Assembly (NCBI GenBank): GCA_016931365.1
Contig: JAFGEY010000490.1
Location: forward strand, 1 to 15,161
DNA length: 15,161 bases
Origin: Anaerolineae bacterium
GTDB lineage: Bacteria > Chloroflexota > Anaerolineae > JAFGEY01
Direction of reading: 5' to 3'
Every line of letters begins with the position of its first letter. Position 1 is the stretch's first letter. Of this stretch, positions 7,881 to 14,442 are shown piece after piece. The position numbers and the translations under genes are program-made. The notes beneath the pieces are model-generated. The model made no database searches. It had not been told where the DNA came from and was given only the letters and a program-made list of their open reading frames with translations.

Positions 7881-9155
7881 TCACTTTCTTGCTTCCGAGT
7901 TTGTCCAATCAACCAAGGGATAAGAACCAGACGGCATATGGTGTTCCCACCGCGCCGGAATGTACACACACCCAAATTCTTCTTTTACACAAGAGTTTTG
8001 AACAATAAACGTAAAACATCGTTCCTGATGATCGAATGTATGCTCCAGGCTATGATCGGCAATAGCCGCCGAAATCTGGTATGCGCCGCCGAGCAAAGGC
8101 AGGCATTCCACGTGGTAATCGATGTACCCGCTCCCACTGATCTCGCCAATTTCATAGTTGGAAAAACGAGTGTTGGGCCCGTTCACTTGCCACCCATCAC
8201 TGCGAAAAATAGCCAAACCAAAGACAGGATTCTTGATCTTTTGGCGGCACTGATACGATATACGAATGGTCATTGCTTCTCCCGACTCAAACGTGTATCG
8301 CTCGCTTCCTTGCCGGTCTAGCAAGACGACATCCGTAATCGCCGCTTCATAAGAACCCCATCGACGGCCCTGATTAAGCCGTCCCTTACGCAGACTCAAC
8401 TCGGCCTGCTCTTCTTCTGTCATTCCCTGGAGATAAGCATTCACCACCTGTTCCGTATCGCCCTGGAGACGGATTTGTCCGGCGTCCAGCCAGGTAGTCC
8501 GATCACATAACGAACGAACTGCCTTCATATCGTGAGACACGAACAAGATCGCAACGCCCTGCCGTACCAACTCTTGAACTTTGTCCAGGCATCGTCCCTG
8601 AAATGCATGGTCGCCCACCGCCAGCACCTCATCGATCAGAAGAATTTCCGGGTCAACATGAATGGCAACCGAGAATCCCAGGCGCATATACATTCCCGAA
8701 GAATAATGACGCAAAGGGATATCAATGAACCGCTCCAAGCCGGCAAACTGAACAATGCTGTCAAACCGTTTTTTTAATTGCTGTCTGGGCATGCCCAGGA
8801 TAGCACCGTTGAGGAAAATATTCTCCCGCCCGGTCAAATCGGGGTGAAAACCTGCGCCCAATTCGAGCAAAGCCGACACACGACCGTTGACCGATATCCT
8901 ACCACTTGTCGGCTCAATGATGTGCGAAATGAGTTTCAAGATAGAACTTTTACCCACACCATTTGCACCGATCAGGCCGACGACCTCGGCACGATCAATG
9001 ACAAAACTCACATTCTGCAAAATCCAATATTGCTCTGCCTGTCTCTTCAGCTTCGGCCGCCAGAGATTGAGCGCCAGGTCATGAAATGAACGAGGGCGTT
9101 CGTGGCGGAGATAAAAGTATTTGGAAATATCATGAAATTCGATTGCGTGTTCCAA
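7881..9155 (-). CDS. wzt: Polysaccharide ABC transporter ATP-binding protein, Wzt-like with C-terminal glycan-recognition domain
   Basis: 424 residues. The nucleotide-binding domain (about 45-245) has Walker A GANGVGKSS (63-71), signature YSSGM (151-155, the form usual in Wzt/TagH-type exporters), Walker B ILLIDE (171-176) and the H-loop His208. A C-terminal beta-rich domain (about 262-405) follows, as in O-antigen Wzt proteins, where it recognises the finished glycan. The protein would power export of lipid-linked polysaccharide through an ABC-2 permease (Wzm), which is not in this window. The start is TTG at 9155: AAGAGGA lies about 7 nt upstream, and no ATG is suitably placed before the conserved IEFHDISKYF. 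The gene lies 16 bp after the methyltransferase and 6 bp before the fusion glycosyltransferase. Confidence 0.92.
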   Translation of the reverse strand: MEHAIEFHDISKYFYLRHERPRSFHDLALNLWRPKLKRQAEQYWILQNVSFVIDRAEVVGLIGANGVGKSSILKLISHIIEPTSGRISVNGRVSALLELGAGFHPDLTGRENIFLNGAILGMPRQQLKKRFDSIVQFAGLERFIDIPLRHYSSGMYMRLGFSVAIHVDPEILLIDEVLAVGDHAFQGRCLDKVQELVRQGVAILFVSHDMKAVRSLCDRTTWLDAGQIRLQGDTEQVVNAYLQGMTEEEQAELSLRKGRLNQGRRWGSYEAAITDVVLLDRQGSERYTFESGEAMTIRISYQCRQKIKNPVFGLAIFRSDGWQVNGPNTRFSNYEIGEISGSGYIDYHVECLPLLGGAYQISAAIADHSLEHTFDHQERCFTFIVQNSCVKEEFGCVYIPARWEHHMPSGSYPLVDWTNSEARK

Positions 9156-9171
9156 GACAATCCTCTTTTAC

Positions 9172-9966
9172 TCAAATATGAACCGGTTTGATCGCTTTTG
9201 CATAACACTCAAAAGGATAGTCAACTCTGTGGAGCGACGTGTATAAATACTGAAAATTGCTGTTAATCATATCTAAATATGGATTCAAGAAAAGCCAGGC
9301 CACAGACATCCGTACTGCGCGCAAAAGTCGGTGAAAAAGAGTGTTCTTCCAGACCGGCAGAGATTTGGCACGAACGGGGTATATGCCCTCCAGTCCAAAA
9401 ATTGGAGCAGGCGACTGAACGGGCGACTCGCTGTTCGCAAATGATGCGTTTATAAATCCTACTTTTTCAAGAAAGAAACAGAGGAGACGCGGATGATAAA
9501 ATGTGATATGACCAAAATGCAGATAGAACATCTCTAGATGGGCATACAACGAACGAGGATCGGGAGTCGCCAGAACGATGACACCTCCCGGTTTCAAGGC
9601 GCGATAGGCCAACTCGATTAGCTCAAACACCTTTTCATAGGCCAGATGCTCGGCCAGGTGGCCCGCAAACACACCATCTATGGTTGCCGGCTCGATCTCG
9701 TCCAGGTAAACAAAAACATCCTGATTCACTGCTTTCAATCCCCGCTGCAGCACAACCTGAATCGCATCCGGGTCCGCATCCACACCTACAGCGTCAATTC
9801 CCGTTTCAACCAATAGTTCAACAAAATCACCACTCCCACAGCCAAGGTCTACAACGCGTTGGCATCCTGAAAAAAAAGGAAGGTAAAAGCGCTGATGCGT
9901 TTTCTGAACGACAGGATCATAGCCAATATACTCGAGAAAAGCCGAGTCCAGACCCGCCAAAGTCAT
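9172..9966 (-). CDS. Class I SAM-dependent methyltransferase
   Basis: 264 residues. Motif I is VVDLGCGSGDF (38-48), the acidic residue of motif II lies in VGVDAD (60-65), HLAEHL (103-108) is the EHL-type motif, and LKPGGVIVLATPDP (124-137) is the post-motif strand. GHITFYHPRLLCFFLEKVGF follows, as in many Methyltransf_11/23-type enzymes of polysaccharide clusters. It probably methylates a sugar or a glycan terminus. In some O-antigen systems a methyl group caps the chain and is read by the Wzt C-terminal domain, so its position just before wzt is suggestive but not proof. It is the first gene of the minus-strand run and follows a TATAAT promoter element and a hairpin-bearing leader. Confidence 0.9.
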   Translation of the reverse strand: MTLAGLDSAFLEYIGYDPVVQKTHQRFYLPFFSGCQRVVDLGCGSGDFVELLVETGIDAVGVDADPDAIQVVLQRGLKAVNQDVFVYLDEIEPATIDGVFAGHLAEHLAYEKVFELIELAYRALKPGGVIVLATPDPRSLYAHLEMFYLHFGHITFYHPRLLCFFLEKVGFINASFANSESPVQSPAPIFGLEGIYPVRAKSLPVWKNTLFHRLLRAVRMSVAWLFLNPYLDMINSNFQYLYTSLHRVDYPFECYAKAIKPVHI

Positions 9967-9995
9967 GTTTTGCTCTTTTCATAGCACCAATTGAG

Positions 9996-10016
9996 TTGGC
10001 TGGAACAGCCAGCCAA
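9996..10016. promoter_or_regulatory. Leader hairpin/operator-like inverted repeat upstream of the glycan operon
   Basis: Perfect 8-bp arms TTGGCTGG and CCAGCCAA enclose a 5-nt loop (AACAG on the plus strand). The structure lies between the predicted minus-strand -10 element and the methyltransferase start, so it would be in the 5' leader of the glycan operon. No U-run follows it in either direction, so it is not a normal terminator. It could be an operator for a dimeric regulator, an RNA structure in the leader, or chance. Confidence 0.5.
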
Positions 10017-10027
10017 AAATCGACGGT

Positions 10028-10036
10028 ATTATAACA
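10028..10036 (-). promoter_or_regulatory. Extended -10 promoter of the surface-glycan operon
   Basis: On the minus strand the sequence reads TGTTATAAT: a consensus TATAAT (10033-10028) preceded by TGn, the extended -10 form. A good -35 box is not seen at 16-18 bp (TTTTCC at 17 bp), which is tolerable for an extended -10 promoter. Transcription would start near 10021, giving a leader of about 55 nt that contains the hairpin at 9996-10016. Confidence 0.55.
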
Positions 10037-10063
10037 TACAACCCAGGACAGGAAAAATCTTCC

Positions 10064-10092
10064 TTGCATCTCCCACCATCCCATGCTATAAT
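10064..10092 (+). promoter_or_regulatory. Sigma70-like promoter of the metallophosphoesterase gene
   Basis: TTGCAT (10064-10069) and TATAAT (10087-10092) are separated by exactly 17 bp, near the housekeeping consensus. Transcription would begin around 10099, some 28 nt before the ATG at 10127. It is divergent from the glycan operon promoter, with the two -10 boxes about 55 bp apart. Confidence 0.65.
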
Positions 10093-10126
10093 CCCCGCAT
10101 TCCCTTTCAAAAAGAAATGAACATAT

Positions 10127-11218
10127 ATGAGTAAAAATCAACTAAAAAAACCTCAAATTTACACTACTCGTTTGAGGGTGATCGGCGCCATCAGCGCCAG
10201 CGTGATCCTGGCCCTGGTCGGTGTGTGGTTTGTCATCGGTGCGGCACAGCATGCCCCTTCCCCCCTGCCGACGGCAACGTCACCAGCAGCCACCGCGCCC
10301 TTTATCACCAAAGTTGTCACCGCTCCACCCAGCGCAACGCCGCTACCGCCGGCCGCCACTGCATCTCCCATGCCATCGCCAACGGCCAATGCTCCACTTG
10401 AACTGGTCATCGTCCATTCGAACGATACCTGGGGTTACACCCAGCCCTGCGGTTGAGGGCGTCCGACGGGAGGTGTTGCCCGGCGGGCAACCATCATCAA
10501 ACAAAATCGCGCTCAATACTCCAATTTGCTCTTGCTCGATGGCGGCGACAGCCTGATCGGCAACGCGGGCACGTCAGTGCTCACGCAAGGCCAGAGCAGC
10601 GTCGAACTCTATAGCAAACTGAGCTACGATGCGATGGCTCTTGGCGAAACCGACCTGCTGCGTCTGGGCTTTGAGATACTCCAGCAGCGGATCAAAGAAC
10701 TGCCTTTCCCGGTGCTTTCGGCCAACGCCGTGCATTCCGGCAGCGGCGAACTCTGGCTTCAACCTTATACGATCAAAGAATTTCAAACCCATCGCGTGGC
10801 GATCATTGGCCTCACGGGCCTGATCACCACAGAGGAAATCATCGTCCTCGATCCGCTACAAGCCACCCGTCAGGCCGTCGATGAGGTCCAAGTGCAAGCC
10901 GACATTATCATTTTACTATCCCACGCCGGGCTGAACACCAACATCGAAATCCTCAACGCCATCCCCGAGATCGACATGATCATCAGCGGCGGCGGTCAGG
11001 CCCTTACCTCCGCGCCGACGCTGACCGAAAATGGGCGAATGGTCGTTCACGCCGATGTCCCCTCGCCAGGCCATGCCGGGCGTAACGTCGGCGTCGGCAG
11101 GTGGATATTTGACAGTCAGGGTCAGATCGCCGATTTCGAGTGGGCGCTGATCGCTCTTGGACCCGAGATCGCCGACGATCCAGATCTTGCCCAATGGGCG
11201 CAAGGCAAAGTACCTTGA
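10127..11218 (+). CDS. Membrane-anchored 5'-nucleotidase-like metallophosphoesterase with in-frame UGA (candidate selenoprotein)
   Basis: Read through a single in-frame TGA at codon 110 (10454-10456), the protein is 363 residues. Residues 18-40 form one membrane segment and 42-90 a Pro/Thr/Ser/Ala-rich stalk. A calcineurin-like 5'-nucleotidase N-terminal domain follows outside the cell. Visible motifs are HSNDT (97-101), LLLLDGGD (134-141), LGETDLLRLG (172-181, where UshA-type enzymes have GNHE), SAN (198-200), LLSHAG (263-268) and a late IISGGG. Around the TGA the protein reads PCG-U-GRPTGGVARRA; relatives as I recall them have Cys in this PCGC...GG.ARRA motif. The frame is the same before and after, so this is not a frameshift. 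The C-terminal substrate domain of UshA is absent. If not recoded, it is a nonsense-disrupted gene ending at 10456. The ribosome-binding site is weak (AAAGAAATGA). Confidence 0.75.
10472..10495 (+). promoter_or_regulatory. SECIS-like hairpin downstream of the in-frame UGA
   Basis: GTTGCCC (10475-10481) and GGGCAAC (10485-10491) pair perfectly around the loop GGC. The stem can extend by three pairs (G10472-C10495, G10473-U10494, U10474-A10493) past a bulged C10492. There are 25 nt between the UGA and the loop. The published bacterial SECIS model, as I remember it, asks for a G in the first two loop positions and about 16-37 nt from UGA to loop; both are met. The same bases encode V-A-R-R-A, so part of the pairing could come from codon use. 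Confidence 0.5.
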
Positions 11219-11224
11219 ACAGCA

Positions 11225-11261
11225 GAAACCGGGCTTTTGACAAAAGCCCGGTTTCTTTGTG
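11225..11261 (+). terminator. Strong intrinsic terminator after the metallophosphoesterase gene
   Basis: Two 15-nt arms, GAAACCGGGCTTTTG (11225-11239) and CAAAAGCCCGGTTTC (11241-11255), are perfect reverse complements around one A. In RNA the GC-rich outer part pairs and the inner U/A part relaxes into a loop. TTTGTG follows. It lies 7 bp after the stop codon and separates this gene from the kinase gene downstream. Confidence 0.8.
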
Positions 11262-11292
11262 TCAAAACACCATAAAGCAACAAGGAGTTTCC

Positions 11293-11988
11293 ATGCACGT
11301 TTTAGGTGTTCTCAAACCGGACGGCGTGCTGCGGCGCGCACCAGGAGCCAAAATTCTTCAGGGATTGATCGAGAGCAACCTGGGACAATTTCTCACCTTC
11401 AAGCAAGTTAATTTGCCCATACCGCTGCTAGAACGGCACTACCACCACGTTCAAGGACGCGACTTTTACCCCTGGATGATCGACTTGCTGACCGGCAGTC
11501 CGGCCTGCGTGGCCTTGCTCGAAACCACATCGGATGCGCTCGACAGGCTGCGCAAGCTGCTGGGCTATACCCGCGCCCATCAAGCACATCCCAGATCGTT
11601 GCGCTATCAATTCGCTCCCTTTGGCGGCATGAACGGCTTTCACCTCTCCGAAGATGAACAGGCCGCCGAGGTTGAAGTCAGTTTGTGGACCCCAGCACTT
11701 GACCTCCAGCCCGGCCAATTCACCGCCTCAATTGAGGCCTATGTTCAGCGATATGCTGGTTATGTAGATAATACCTGTTCGCTACGCGAAATATGTTTGG
11801 AGATCAAACACAAAGGCGAACCCAGCTGGCCTAAAGACGTGGCCCGGCTGCGAGACTTGATGGCAGAAGAATGTGTCGATGCCGTACCTGCCCAGGTCGA
11901 CTGGCTGGCGCAGAAACTGGCCGAGGGATGTTTCTTGGGCGAGGTTAAAAACCCGCCTGTGTACGAGAGTGACGACCTTTTCTTATAA
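11293..11988 (+). CDS. ndk: Nucleoside-diphosphate kinase with C-terminal extension
   Basis: 231 residues; ordinary NDKs have about 135-150. The enzyme passes the gamma phosphate from one NTP to an NDP through a phospho-histidine. Family landmarks run in order: VLKPDGVLRR (6-15, with the phosphate-binding Lys8), Y50, DFYPWMIDLLTGSP (57-70), LRKLLGYT (86-93), RSLRYQF (101-107), and N114-G-F-H117-L-S, where H117 matches the catalytic His, followed by AAEVEVSLW (124-132). Everything from about residue 135 to 231 lies beyond the usual NDK end and is unassigned. The usual HGSDS after the His is changed to HLSED. The ATG at 11293 has AAGGAG 5 nt before it; an open frame reaching back to 11140 overlaps the previous gene and is ignored. 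Confidence 0.85.
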   Translation: MHVLGVLKPDGVLRRAPGAKILQGLIESNLGQFLTFKQVNLPIPLLERHYHHVQGRDFYPWMIDLLTGSPACVALLETTSDALDRLRKLLGYTRAHQAHPRSLRYQFAPFGGMNGFHLSEDEQAAEVEVSLWTPALDLQPGQFTASIEAYVQRYAGYVDNTCSLREICLEIKHKGEPSWPKDVARLRDLMAEECVDAVPAQVDWLAQKLAEGCFLGEVKNPPVYESDDLFL

Positions 11989-12011
11989 CAGTTTGATCGA
12001 CAGTCAGATAC

Positions 12012-12044
12012 AAAAACGCTCAGTTTATCACTGAGCGCTTTTTT
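12012..12044. terminator. Intrinsic terminator between convergent genes, probably bidirectional
   Basis: CGCTCAGT (12017-12024) and ACTGAGCG (12030-12037) pair perfectly around TTATC. A run of six T (12039-12044) follows on the plus strand, ending the kinase transcript. Five A (12012-12016) precede it, giving a U-run on the minus strand for the aldolase gene that ends at 12060. Confidence 0.85.
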
Positions 12045-12059
12045 GCCGCACTTGCACAA

Positions 12060-12953
12060 CTACAAGAAACCGCCCTGCACCAAGACCTCGCGCAGTCGAT
12101 CTCGATCAGCCTGATTCAGGTCAAGTAGCGGCAAGCGCACTGCGCCGCCGACAAACCCCAGCATATCCAGCGCTGCTTTGAGCCCGGCTACACCAAAACG
12201 GGCGGTGATCGCCGCATCGACCGGCAGCATCCGCCGCTGAAGTTCAGCAGCCTCGGCCCAGCGGCCAGATTGAACCAGTGTCAAAATGTCAATCGCTTGC
12301 TGTGGCGCGACATTGGCCAGAGCCAGCACGCCACCGACCGCACCCAGAGTCAACGCAGCAAAGAAAAACCCTGCCGAACCCGCCAATACCTGAAAATCAT
12401 CGCCCGTCAGACGTACGATATCGGCCAGTTTGTTGATGTTGCCGCTGCTATCCTTGATCCCAATGATATTAGGGTGCGCGGCGGCGCGAGCAACCGTCGC
12501 CGCATCCATATCGACGTGGGTGAATTTGGGCACGTTGTACAGCAGTACCGGCAATGACGATGCGTCGGCAACGGCATTATAGTGTGCCACCAGGCTGTCG
12601 GGCGTCATTTGGGCACCGAAAAAGTGTGGTGTGATCGCCAAGGCTACATCCGCGCCAATATCAGCAGCCTGTTTAGTCAACGCAATCGTCGCCCGAGTCG
12701 ACTCGCACCCCGTTCCCGCGATCAAAAGTTTGTTCGCCGGTATTGCTTGACGCGCAGTCTTCAAAACCTCTATCTTTTCCGTTTCGTCGAGGTAGGCCGC
12801 TTCGCCGTTAGAACCGAGTATGGCATACCCCGACAGTGCATGGGCATTCCAGCGGGCCAGATTCTCGGCCAACGCCCCGTGATCGACCTGGCCCGCGGCA
12901 TCAAAAGGTGTGGGAATGGGTGGAAACACGCCACGCAAATCAACGTGAGCCAT
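12060..12953 (-). CDS. DapA-superfamily aldolase, 4-hydroxy-2-oxoglutarate aldolase (HOGA)-like
   Basis: 297 residues, the usual length for the DHDPS/NAL superfamily of class I (Schiff-base) aldolases. Motifs are GSNGE (47-51, where DapA has GTTGE), YNVP with catalytic Tyr139, and GIKDSSG with the Schiff-base Lys167. Several stretches resemble what I recall of mitochondrial HOGA1: AGTGCEST (79-86), FQVLAGSAGF (187-196), LGAVGGVLALANV (203-215), and AAITARFGVAGLKAALD near 250-265. I therefore favour cleavage of 4-hydroxy-2-oxoglutarate to pyruvate and glyoxylate over lysine synthesis, with dihydrodipicolinate synthase as the alternative. The start has GAGGAGG upstream. It overlaps the end of purB by 14 bp, so the two are co-translated. 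Confidence 0.85.
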   Translation of the reverse strand: MAHVDLRGVFPPIPTPFDAAGQVDHGALAENLARWNAHALSGYAILGSNGEAAYLDETEKIEVLKTARQAIPANKLLIAGTGCESTRATIALTKQAADIGADVALAITPHFFGAQMTPDSLVAHYNAVADASSLPVLLYNVPKFTHVDMDAATVARAAAHPNIIGIKDSSGNINKLADIVRLTGDDFQVLAGSAGFFFAALTLGAVGGVLALANVAPQQAIDILTLVQSGRWAEAAELQRRMLPVDAAITARFGVAGLKAALDMLGFVGGAVRLPLLDLNQADRDRLREVLVQGGFL

Positions 12954-14388
12954 CGTTATCCTCCTCGTTCACGATTGTACTCGCTGCCAACGCCACACGG
13001 ACTTGAATGGCCATCGCCCGCGCCCGTTCCGGCGCGTCGCCGACATGGTCGCTGGCATCGAGCAAAGTCAGCACTTTGGATACGGAAAGATAATGCAGCA
13101 CCGTCAGATCAGTACTCAGACGATCCGGCAGGCTATTCGGATGCCCAGATTGGACATCTGCCCAGGCAGCGAGAGTATGCCGGCGGATCACCTCGTGCAT
13201 CGCCTGACGGTCCCCCCCTTGCTTGACCAATGCCATCAGCACCCGCTCGGTCGCAGCGAAAACGCCATACACCCCCAGGTTACGCTCGACGGCCGCGTCG
13301 TTGATGCGCAGATCGCCCAAAATGTGCCGTGCAGAGCGCAAAATTTCGTCCACCGCGAGAAAAGCCGCTGGCAATATTTCACGGCGGTTGGCCGAATCGT
13401 CGAGAGTGCGTTCGAGCAACGAGTGCGCTGCGTTGCTCCAGGCCACCTGTGGTAGTGAGGCCACGTAACGCGCCAGCGAGTCAATTTTTTCCGAGGTAAC
13501 CGGGTTGCGTTTGAAGGGCATCGCCGATGAGCCGACCTGTTTGTCCGCAAACGGCTCGCTCCACTCGCCAAAGGGCGGCGATTGCAGCAGGCGCAGGTCG
13601 AAGGCCAGCTTGTGCAGCGACCCGGCCAGCCCGGCCAGCGCATTAAGCACCAGCCAGTCCTGCTTGCGCGGATACGTCTGCGTGGCGACAGGAAAAGGCT
13701 CCAGCTCTAGCAGCGCCATCACCTGCGCCTCCAACTGAGCCGCCGACAACGGCGTGTCGCCAAGCAACTCAACGTAGGACGCCGACGTGCCCACCGCGCC
13801 TTTGATCCCCTTGCCGCGAATCCCCTGCCGCGCGCGCCTCAGCTCGTCCAGATCGATCAACAGGTCTTGCGCGTACTGGGCCAGCCGGTAGCCGACGGTA
13901 GTCGGCTCGGCGGGCTGGATGTGAGTAAAGGCCATGCACGGCTGCACAGCGCGCGCCTCGATCAGACCGGCCAGGTCAGCGAGCAGCGCGCGCAGCCCGG
14001 CCAAAATCAGGTCGAGCGACTCGCGCAGCCGCAGCGCTTCGACGTTGTCGGAAATGTCCATGCTCGTCGCGCCGAGGTGAACGATCCCCCCCCCCACCGG
14101 GCACTGTTCGGCGTAGGTACGGATTTCGGCCATCAGATCATGGCGAATTTCAGCCTCGATCTGCGTTGCACGGACAATATCCACGTCCTCTTGGTGGGCA
14201 CGCAGGTCAGCCAACTGCTCGGCCGTGACCAGCCCGGCCTCGTGTTGGACCGTGGCCAGGGCCACCCACACCCGGCGCAGCAGCCGCCGTTTGTGCACCT
14301 CCGACCAGACGTGGCGCATCATCTCGGAGCCATAGCGCCAGGTAAAGGGCGAGATAAAGGTGTCGTGATCAAAGTTGGTTTCAGACAT
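12940..14388 (-). CDS. purB: Adenylosuccinate lyase
   Basis: 482 residues of the fumarase/aspartase superfamily. The enzyme cleaves fumarate from SAICAR and from adenylosuccinate in purine synthesis, as a cytosolic homotetramer. Landmarks are RYGSEMM (18-24), RHDLMAE (82-88), HLGATSMDISDN (104-115), FTHIQPAEPTTVG (154-166, with the likely general acid His156), the superfamily signature GSSAMPFKRNP (286-296, catalytic Ser in SSAM) and ERTLDDSANRR (326-336). These stretches and the length match the animal-type ADSL pattern better than the shorter bacterial PurB. The start at 14388 follows TGGAGGCG; an open frame runs to 14415 without such support. The 3' end overlaps the aldolase gene. Confidence 0.93.
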   Translation of the reverse strand: MSETNFDHDTFISPFTWRYGSEMMRHVWSEVHKRRLLRRVWVALATVQHEAGLVTAEQLADLRAHQEDVDIVRATQIEAEIRHDLMAEIRTYAEQCPVGGGIVHLGATSMDISDNVEALRLRESLDLILAGLRALLADLAGLIEARAVQPCMAFTHIQPAEPTTVGYRLAQYAQDLLIDLDELRRARQGIRGKGIKGAVGTSASYVELLGDTPLSAAQLEAQVMALLELEPFPVATQTYPRKQDWLVLNALAGLAGSLHKLAFDLRLLQSPPFGEWSEPFADKQVGSSAMPFKRNPVTSEKIDSLARYVASLPQVAWSNAAHSLLERTLDDSANRREILPAAFLAVDEILRSARHILGDLRINDAAVERNLGVYGVFAATERVLMALVKQGGDRQAMHEVIRRHTLAAWADVQSGHPNSLPDRLSTDLTVLHYLSVSKVLTLLDASDHVGDAPERARAMAIQVRVALAASTIVNEEDNDGSR

Positions 14389-14406
14389 TGCGCCTCCAGA
14401 ATGACT

Positions 14407-14442
14407 GCCGACCAACGACGGCCGACCAACGCGGTCGTCGGT
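14407..14442. repeat. Short direct repeat with hairpin between GNAT and purB genes
   Basis: A 14-bp unit GCCGACCAACG(A/C)(C/G)G occurs twice in tandem (14407-14420 and 14421-14434). The second copy runs into GTCGTCGGTC, giving an imperfect hairpin (GACC-A-ACG, loop CGGT, CGT-C-GGTC). It fills most of the 53-bp spacer. There is no U-run, so it is not a clear terminator. It resembles GTCGGT-type intergenic simple repeats. Confidence 0.6.

Noticed and set aside
7026..8321. 431-codon plus-strand open frame
   Set aside because: It runs antisense across the 5' end of the fusion glycosyltransferase and the 3' end of wzt, both well supported. Its translation shows no domain.
9996..10016. Intrinsic terminator in the divergent spacer
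   Set aside because: No U-run follows the hairpin on either strand and no gene ends here.
10454..10456. Frameshift or two separate genes in the metallophosphoesterase region
   Set aside because: The coding signal before and after the TGA is in exactly the same frame, and the peptide joins without gap in a conserved-looking motif. No suitable start with a ribosome-binding site opens the second part.
10127..11218. Alternative genetic code with UGA as an amino acid
   Set aside because: Many neighbouring genes end with TGA at sensible places (for example at 2250, 5358, 7881, 9172, 12940 and 14442), so UGA is a working stop codon here.
11140..11292. Longer start for the nucleoside-diphosphate kinase
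   Set aside because: It would overlap the previous gene and read through the terminator hairpin. The ATG at 11293 has AAGGAG at 5 nt and begins directly with the NDK first strand.
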